Positions 60,003 to 64,000 of a stretch of 64,000 bases of DNA are shown in pieces. Position numbers and translations under genes: made by a program. Origin of the DNA: Diaphorobacter sp. HDW4B (GTDB lineage: Bacteria; Pseudomonadota; Gammaproteobacteria; Burkholderiales; Burkholderiaceae_C). The notes under the pieces were generated by a model. The model was not told where the DNA came from. It saw only the letters and a program-made list of their open reading frames with translations, and made no database searches. Each line of letters opens with the position of its first letter. Position 1 is the stretch's first letter. The stretch covers positions 2,945,501 to 3,009,500 of the forward strand of contig NZ_CP049905.1 of NCBI RefSeq assembly GCF_011305535.1, in the 5' to 3' direction.

Positions 60003-62399
60003 TCAGGGCACGATGTCCACGGTGATTTCCCGCGATTCGGATTGGCCCTGATCGCTTACCGCGCGCAGCGTGTGGCGCTCGCTGGCCTTGGCCATGGGGG
60101 GCATCCAGGTGATGCCTTCGCCGGGGGCGGATTGGCCGATCAGCGCGTCGCCCGCAAACCAGTAGATGGTGCGCACGCTGGATGCGGTCTCGGCGCGCAG
60201 CACCAGCGGCTCGGGCTTGCTGGTGCGCATGACGTGGCGCACGCCGCGCAGCGGGGCGGTGATGTGGGGAGCGGCGTTGTCGCCATCCGCATCGTTGTTG
60301 TTCTTGCTGGTGCTGTTGTTGTCGCAGCCATCGTCGGGCACGGCGGCGCGTGGCAGGCCGGATTGGCGGAACAGGCGGCGCATGTCGCTGCTCCATTGCT
60401 CCACGACCTGCTGGCGCGCGCCGGGTTGCGGGCCGCAGACGACCTTGCCCGACGCATCGTCCACCCACACGGCGCGGTGCAATTGGCTGGTCTGGATGGG
60501 CGACTTGCCCGCGATGAACCAGGTGTTGGTGCGCACGGGGCACAGCGCATCGGGCAGGCCGCCGGTGGCGGCGCAGACTTCGATCTGGCGCAGGTTGGCG
60601 GGTTGGCGTCTGGGCACTTCGCTGGTGTCCAAGCGCTGTGCGCGCAGCGCGTCCACCATGCGCATGAACAAGGGGGCGGCGGCATCCACGCCGATGAGCG
60701 CGGGGTTGCTGCTGCCGTCGAAATTGCCCATCCACACGACGAGCACGTAGCGCCCGAAAACGCCAGCGGTCCACGCATCGCGAAATCCCCATGACGTGCC
60801 CGTCTTCCACGCGACGGCGGGGCGCGCGGGCTGTGCGGTGTCCGGGCGCGGCGTGTGGCGCAGCATGTCGAGCGTGATGAAGGCGGCCTCTTCGCTGATC
60901 AGCCGAAGCGGCTCTGCGGTGCTGGGCTGGTCGCCGTTTTTTTCCTTGGCGCGTTGCGTGTAGCGAATCGGCTGCGCAATGCCGCCGTTGGCCAGCGTGC
61001 CGTAAAGGCCTGCCAGTTCTTCGGGTGTGACCTCGCCGCCGCCCAGCACCAGCGCGAGTCCGTAGTGCGATTCGCTCTGCATTTTCTGCACGCCCGCCAG
61101 GCGCAGAAACTGGTAGAGATTGGGCTTGCCGAGCTGGGATGCGACGGAGACTGCGGGGATGTTGCGGCTGCGGATCAGCGCCTCCTGCGCGGACAGGGGG
61201 CCTGCAAAACGGTGGTCGAAATTCTCGGGTTGATACGGGCCGAAAGCGGTGGGCGCGTCCTTGAGCACGGTCTTGGGATGCAGCAGTCCCTGATCGAGCG
61301 CGAGTGCGTAGATGAAGGGCTTGAGCGTCGAGCCCGGCGAGCGCCGCGCCTGCGTGCCGTTGACCTGTCCTTCGATCTTCGCGTTGTGCCAGTCGGCCGA
61401 GCCGATGAGTGCGCGCACTTCCATGGTGGATGCATCGAGCAGCAGCGCGCTGGCGTTGATCAGGCCGACGTCGCTGCGCGTGCGCAGGTATTGGCCGAGC
61501 ACGCGCTCCATCGTGGTCTGCATGCGCAGGTCGATGGTGCTGCGGATCTCCTGCGTGCTGCGATCCTGCGCGAGCAGCATGTCGGTCAGATGCGGCGCGA
61601 GAAACGGCAGATGGCCGCGCGATTGCGCATCGAGTTCCATCTCGGCATCGGGCGCGAGCATGCGTGCCTGATGGTCGCGTTCCTTCCACAAAGCCAGCAG
61701 GCGTTGACGTGCCGATTGCAGCTCGGCATTGCGGCCACGCTCCGCAATGCGCTTGACCGGGTTCTGCGGAATCACCGCCAGCGTGAGCGCTTCGGGCAAA
61801 GTCAGCGCGACCGCGTTCTTGCGAAAGTAGATGAGGCTGGCGGCCTGCACACCTTCGATGTTGCCGCCGTAGGGCGCAGTGTTGAGATAGGCCTCCAGCA
61901 CCTCGCGCTTGGTATAGCGCGCCTGCAGCCACAGCGCCGCAAAAATCTGCGCAACCTTGCCGCCATAACTGCGGCTGTCGATGCCGTAGACACGCCGCGC
62001 AAGCTGCATGGTGAGCGTCGAGCCGCCCTGTCTGCGACCACCGCTGGCGATGCTCCAGGCGCTGCGCACCAGCGCCACCGGATTCACGCCGGGGTGGCGG
62101 AAAAAGCTGCGGTCTTCATACAGCAGCACGGCCTCGACCAGCGTGGGCGAGATGTCCTTGAGCGGCACCCAGACGCGGTATTGCTCATCGGGCGCGAGCG
62201 TGAGCCGGAGCAGCTCGCCGCCGCGTGCGTAGACGGCACGCGATGAGCCTATGCGCTCGCTGAGTGGTGCATGCGGCAGGGCGCGGAGAACGATGACGCA
62301 CAGCGTCAGCAGCGCGGCCAGCATCGCCAGGGCGATGCCTACCTTTCTCCATCGCCCTTTGAGCAATGGAGTGCGTGTGCTGCGCGCTGTGCGGCTCAT
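60003..62399 (-). CDS. pbpC: penicillin-binding protein 1C
   Basis: The 798-residue protein has a membrane anchor (about 18-38), a GT51 transglycosylase domain (YEDRSFFRHPGVN, GGSTLTMQLARRVYG), a transpeptidase domain with SPGSTLKPF, SRNIPAV and KTGTSWGFRDAW, and a C-terminal PBP1C-type domain. An Asn/Asp-rich linker (CDNNSTSKNNNDADGDN) precedes this last domain. I start at ATG 62399, which overlaps the stop of the upstream gene by 1 bp (TGATG). The pairing with an alpha-2-macroglobulin gene is widespread. Confidence 0.92.
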   Translation of the reverse strand: MSRTARSTRTPLLKGRWRKVGIALAMLAALLTLCVIVLRALPHAPLSERIGSSRAVYARGGELLRLTLAPDEQYRVWVPLKDISPTLVEAVLLYEDRSFFRHPGVNPVALVRSAWSIASGGRRQGGSTLTMQLARRVYGIDSRSYGGKVAQIFAALWLQARYTKREVLEAYLNTAPYGGNIEGVQAASLIYFRKNAVALTLPEALTLAVIPQNPVKRIAERGRNAELQSARQRLLALWKERDHQARMLAPDAEMELDAQSRGHLPFLAPHLTDMLLAQDRSTQEIRSTIDLRMQTTMERVLGQYLRTRSDVGLINASALLLDASTMEVRALIGSADWHNAKIEGQVNGTQARRSPGSTLKPFIYALALDQGLLHPKTVLKDAPTAFGPYQPENFDHRFAGPLSAQEALIRSRNIPAVSVASQLGKPNLYQFLRLAGVQKMQSESHYGLALVLGGGEVTPEELAGLYGTLANGGIAQPIRYTQRAKEKNGDQPSTAEPLRLISEEAAFITLDMLRHTPRPDTAQPARPAVAWKTGTSWGFRDAWTAGVFGRYVLVVWMGNFDGSSNPALIGVDAAAPLFMRMVDALRAQRLDTSEVPRRQPANLRQIEVCAATGGLPDALCPVRTNTWFIAGKSPIQTSQLHRAVWVDDASGKVVCGPQPGARQQVVEQWSSDMRRLFRQSGLPRAAVPDDGCDNNSTSKNNNDADGDNAAPHITAPLRGVRHVMRTSKPEPLVLRAETASSVRTIYWFAGDALIGQSAPGEGITWMPPMAKASERHTLRAVSDQGQSESREITVDIVP

Positions 62400-64000
62400 C
62401 ACTTCGGCACCACCTGCAGACGCGCACTTGCCGAGCGCGAGAACACGCGGCGGTCGTACATGTCTTCGCCGTAGGCGGGCGGCACGACGAAGTCGCCCAC
62501 GTTGGTGGCGCGGGCCTTGTAGGTCAGCTCCACCATGTCCTTGCCCACGCCGCCGTAGAACACGACGCGGTCTTCGCGGATGTCGGCGTATTCGATGTTC
62601 CACGAGCCCTTGATGCCAAGGCGCTGCTTCCAGATCGGCTCCTGCGATTCCTCGTTGCCGCCTTCTTCGCCATTGCTGTCGTTGCTGCTCACCGGCTGCA
62701 GCACGGGTTCGAGACCGCCGGGCAGCATGTCGACCAGCGCGAGGTTGCCCAGCTTGTCGCGCTCGGTGCTGCGCACGCGAACGCGCACGCTCACCTCGTC
62801 GCCGATCTTCACTTGCGTCACGGGCTTGCCGCTGGCGTCGATGACCTCATGGAAAATTTCCATGCCCTTGTTCAACGCCTTGTCGGGCACGTTGCGCTCG
62901 AAGCCCTGTTCGGCCCAGCTGTAGAACAGGTTGAAATCGCTGTCGTTGGCGAGCTTCAACTTGGTCGTGCCGACCGGCACCTGCGCACGCGCCACCGGGT
63001 TGATGCTGCCCAGCGCGAGCGCTGCCGCCTGACTTTGCGCGTTGATGGCTTGCACGTTCACGCGGCCTTCGGTGTTCTGGTTCACGGCGCTGAAATACGC
63101 ATCCACCGCCAGCATCATCGTGGCGGATGACAGGCTGTTGTACCAGCCGTCCTGCACCATGCCGGCCACGCCATTCCACACCGTGGGCGGCAGCGTTTTC
63201 AGCCGATCGGGGAAGTGCCGCGCGGCCACGTAGAGCAGCATGCTGTCGTGCACCAGCGGGTCGTAATACGCGCCCCAGGTCGTGCGGCGCTGCTTCTTCG
63301 CGGTGCGGTTCAGCAGGTCTTTCCATACCGGCTCCAGCAGCTCGGCGGCCACCTTGTCCTGCTTGACCAATTGGTAGCTCGCGGCCAGATAGGCGGCACC
63401 CAGATCGGTGTTCAAACCCCTGGCTTGACCGTTGCGCCACGCCTCGCGCAGATTGGCGAGCGCTGCAGGCGCAACGATGCCCTGACGCGTGAGCAGATAC
63501 AGCGCCTGTGTATGGATGCGCCAGTGGTCCGCGCCGCCATCCGCGTTGCCAAGCTGGCCTTGCAGATAGGCATTGGCCTGCTTGAGCAGGTCTTGCGGAA
63601 CGGGCAGTTTGTGCTCCTTGGCTTCGAGCAGCAACTGCACTGCGTACAGCGTGGCGAAGGTGTCGGGCGTCGGATCGCCCGGCCATGCCGAGAAACCGCC
63701 TTCGCCGGTCTGGCGCGCGCGCAGCTGCACGATGTAGCGCTCCAGCACCTTGCGCGCATCGGGCAGCGGGCCTTGCTCTGCAGTTCGGCCGCGCGCCATT
63801 TCCTTGAGCAGTTCGGGTCGCGTGGACAGCAGCACGGCTGGATAGGTCTGGCTCGTGATCTGCTCGGTGCAGCCGTAGGGATAGGCTTCGAGATACTGCA
63901 TCAGCCCGGTCGCGAACGACCATGGAGCGGACGACACGGCCACGTCGCTGCGGCGGAAGTTGGGATGGAAATCGCCCTGGCTTTTGATCTCGCCCGAGCG
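62399..64000 (-). CDS. alpha-2-macroglobulin-family protein, 5' end outside the window
   Basis: The frame is open to the right edge, so only about 533 C-terminal residues are seen. They include the thioester motif YGCTEQITS (CxEQ) near the edge, followed by repeated helical segments of the thioester domain and a C-terminal macroglobulin-like end (RVFSRSASARLQVVPK). Bacterial alpha-2-macroglobulins (YfhM type) trap proteases in the periplasm and are normally next to pbpC to help repair the cell wall. The stop overlaps pbpC by 1 bp. Confidence 0.9.
   Translation of the reverse strand, partial: RSGEIKSQGDFHPNFRRSDVAVSSAPWSFATGLMQYLEAYPYGCTEQITSQTYPAVLLSTRPELLKEMARGRTAEQGPLPDARKVLERYIVQLRARQTGEGGFSAWPGDPTPDTFATLYAVQLLLEAKEHKLPVPQDLLKQANAYLQGQLGNADGGADHWRIHTQALYLLTRQGIVAPAALANLREAWRNGQARGLNTDLGAAYLAASYQLVKQDKVAAELLEPVWKDLLNRTAKKQRRTTWGAYYDPLVHDSMLLYVAARHFPDRLKTLPPTVWNGVAGMVQDGWYNSLSSATMMLAVDAYFSAVNQNTEGRVNVQAINAQSQAAALALGSINPVARAQVPVGTTKLKLANDSDFNLFYSWAEQGFERNVPDKALNKGMEIFHEVIDASGKPVTQVKIGDEVSVRVRVRSTERDKLGNLALVDMLPGGLEPVLQPVSSNDSNGEEGGNEESQEPIWKQRLGIKGSWNIEYADIREDRVVFYGGVGKDMVELTYKARATNVGDFVVPPAYGEDMYDRRVFSRSASARLQVVPK

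Noticed and set aside
1-64000. tRNA, rRNA, CRISPR array, IS element, prophage genes
   Set aside because: I looked for cloverleaf-like runs, regular spacer repeats, transposase or integrase motifs and saw none. Weak tRNAs could be missed by eye.

Overview
The window is high-GC (roughly 60-65 %), densely coded chromosomal DNA of a betaproteobacterium, most probably a Comamonadaceae member (Comamonas/Delftia/Acidovorax type). Grounds: Bug-type tricarboxylate receptors, a LigJ-like 4-oxalomesaconate hydratase, split PntAA/PntAB/PntB transhydrogenase, hpf-ptsN-hprK order, fur-bamE-dapB order, and a dispersed intergenic repeat of a kind I recall from this family. No rRNA, tRNA, insertion sequence, prophage or CRISPR array was seen.

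Layout. (1) 1-8007: an aromatic-acid catabolic cluster: two Pht5/4,5-dihydroxyphthalate-decarboxylase-like proteins (the first cut by the window edge), a two-domain extradiol dioxygenase, a LigJ-like hydratase, an SDR with altered catalytic residues, a fumarylacetoacetase-family hydrolase, a LysR regulator with two HTH domains, a second amidohydrolase and a Tat-exported Bug receptor. (2) 8026-11457: an unknown membrane-anchored protein divergent from a short leader ORF, then rtcB and prfH, an RNA ligase / release factor pair expected to repair and rescue damaged ribosomes. (3) 11631-19093: central metabolism (pyk, fba, pnt operon) with a PAP2 phosphatase and a lipoprotein lodged inside the pnt operon. 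(4) 19177-22598: fadD and MTA/SAH nucleosidase, flanked by three copies of a ~150-185 bp repeat. (5) 22599-27554: corA, a UDG-family gene, rimI, tsaB and dacB. (6) 27799-30773: a secreted GDSL esterase, OmpW, and a convergent GDSL-like lipoprotein that lacks the catalytic Ser. (7) 30864-36616: tsaC, purK, purE, cnoX, a YbaY/META lipoprotein and purC. (8) 37007-42337: hpf-ptsN-hprK, fur, bamE, dapB and exbB-exbD. (9) 42536-51555: two DUF2157/DUF4401 membrane proteins, a YbdG-type mechanosensitive channel, leuS, lptE and holA. (10) 51556-52517: a lower-GC patch with two small conserved-looking hypothetical genes. (11) 52518-59476: a six-gene acyl-CoA degradation operon (ligase, thiolase, two MaoC subunits, SDR, acyl-CoA dehydrogenase) with a divergent AraC-type regulator. 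(12) 59502-64000: a periplasmic cupin, pbpC and a 5'-truncated alpha-2-macroglobulin gene.

The most rewarding parts are the uncharacterised ring-cleavage cluster at the left end, the rtcB-prfH module with its short ORF and structured leader, the double-HTH LysR protein, the pseudo-GDSL lipoprotein, the intergenic repeat family and the low-GC island. All assignments rest on reading translated sequence and recalled family motifs; no database search was run.
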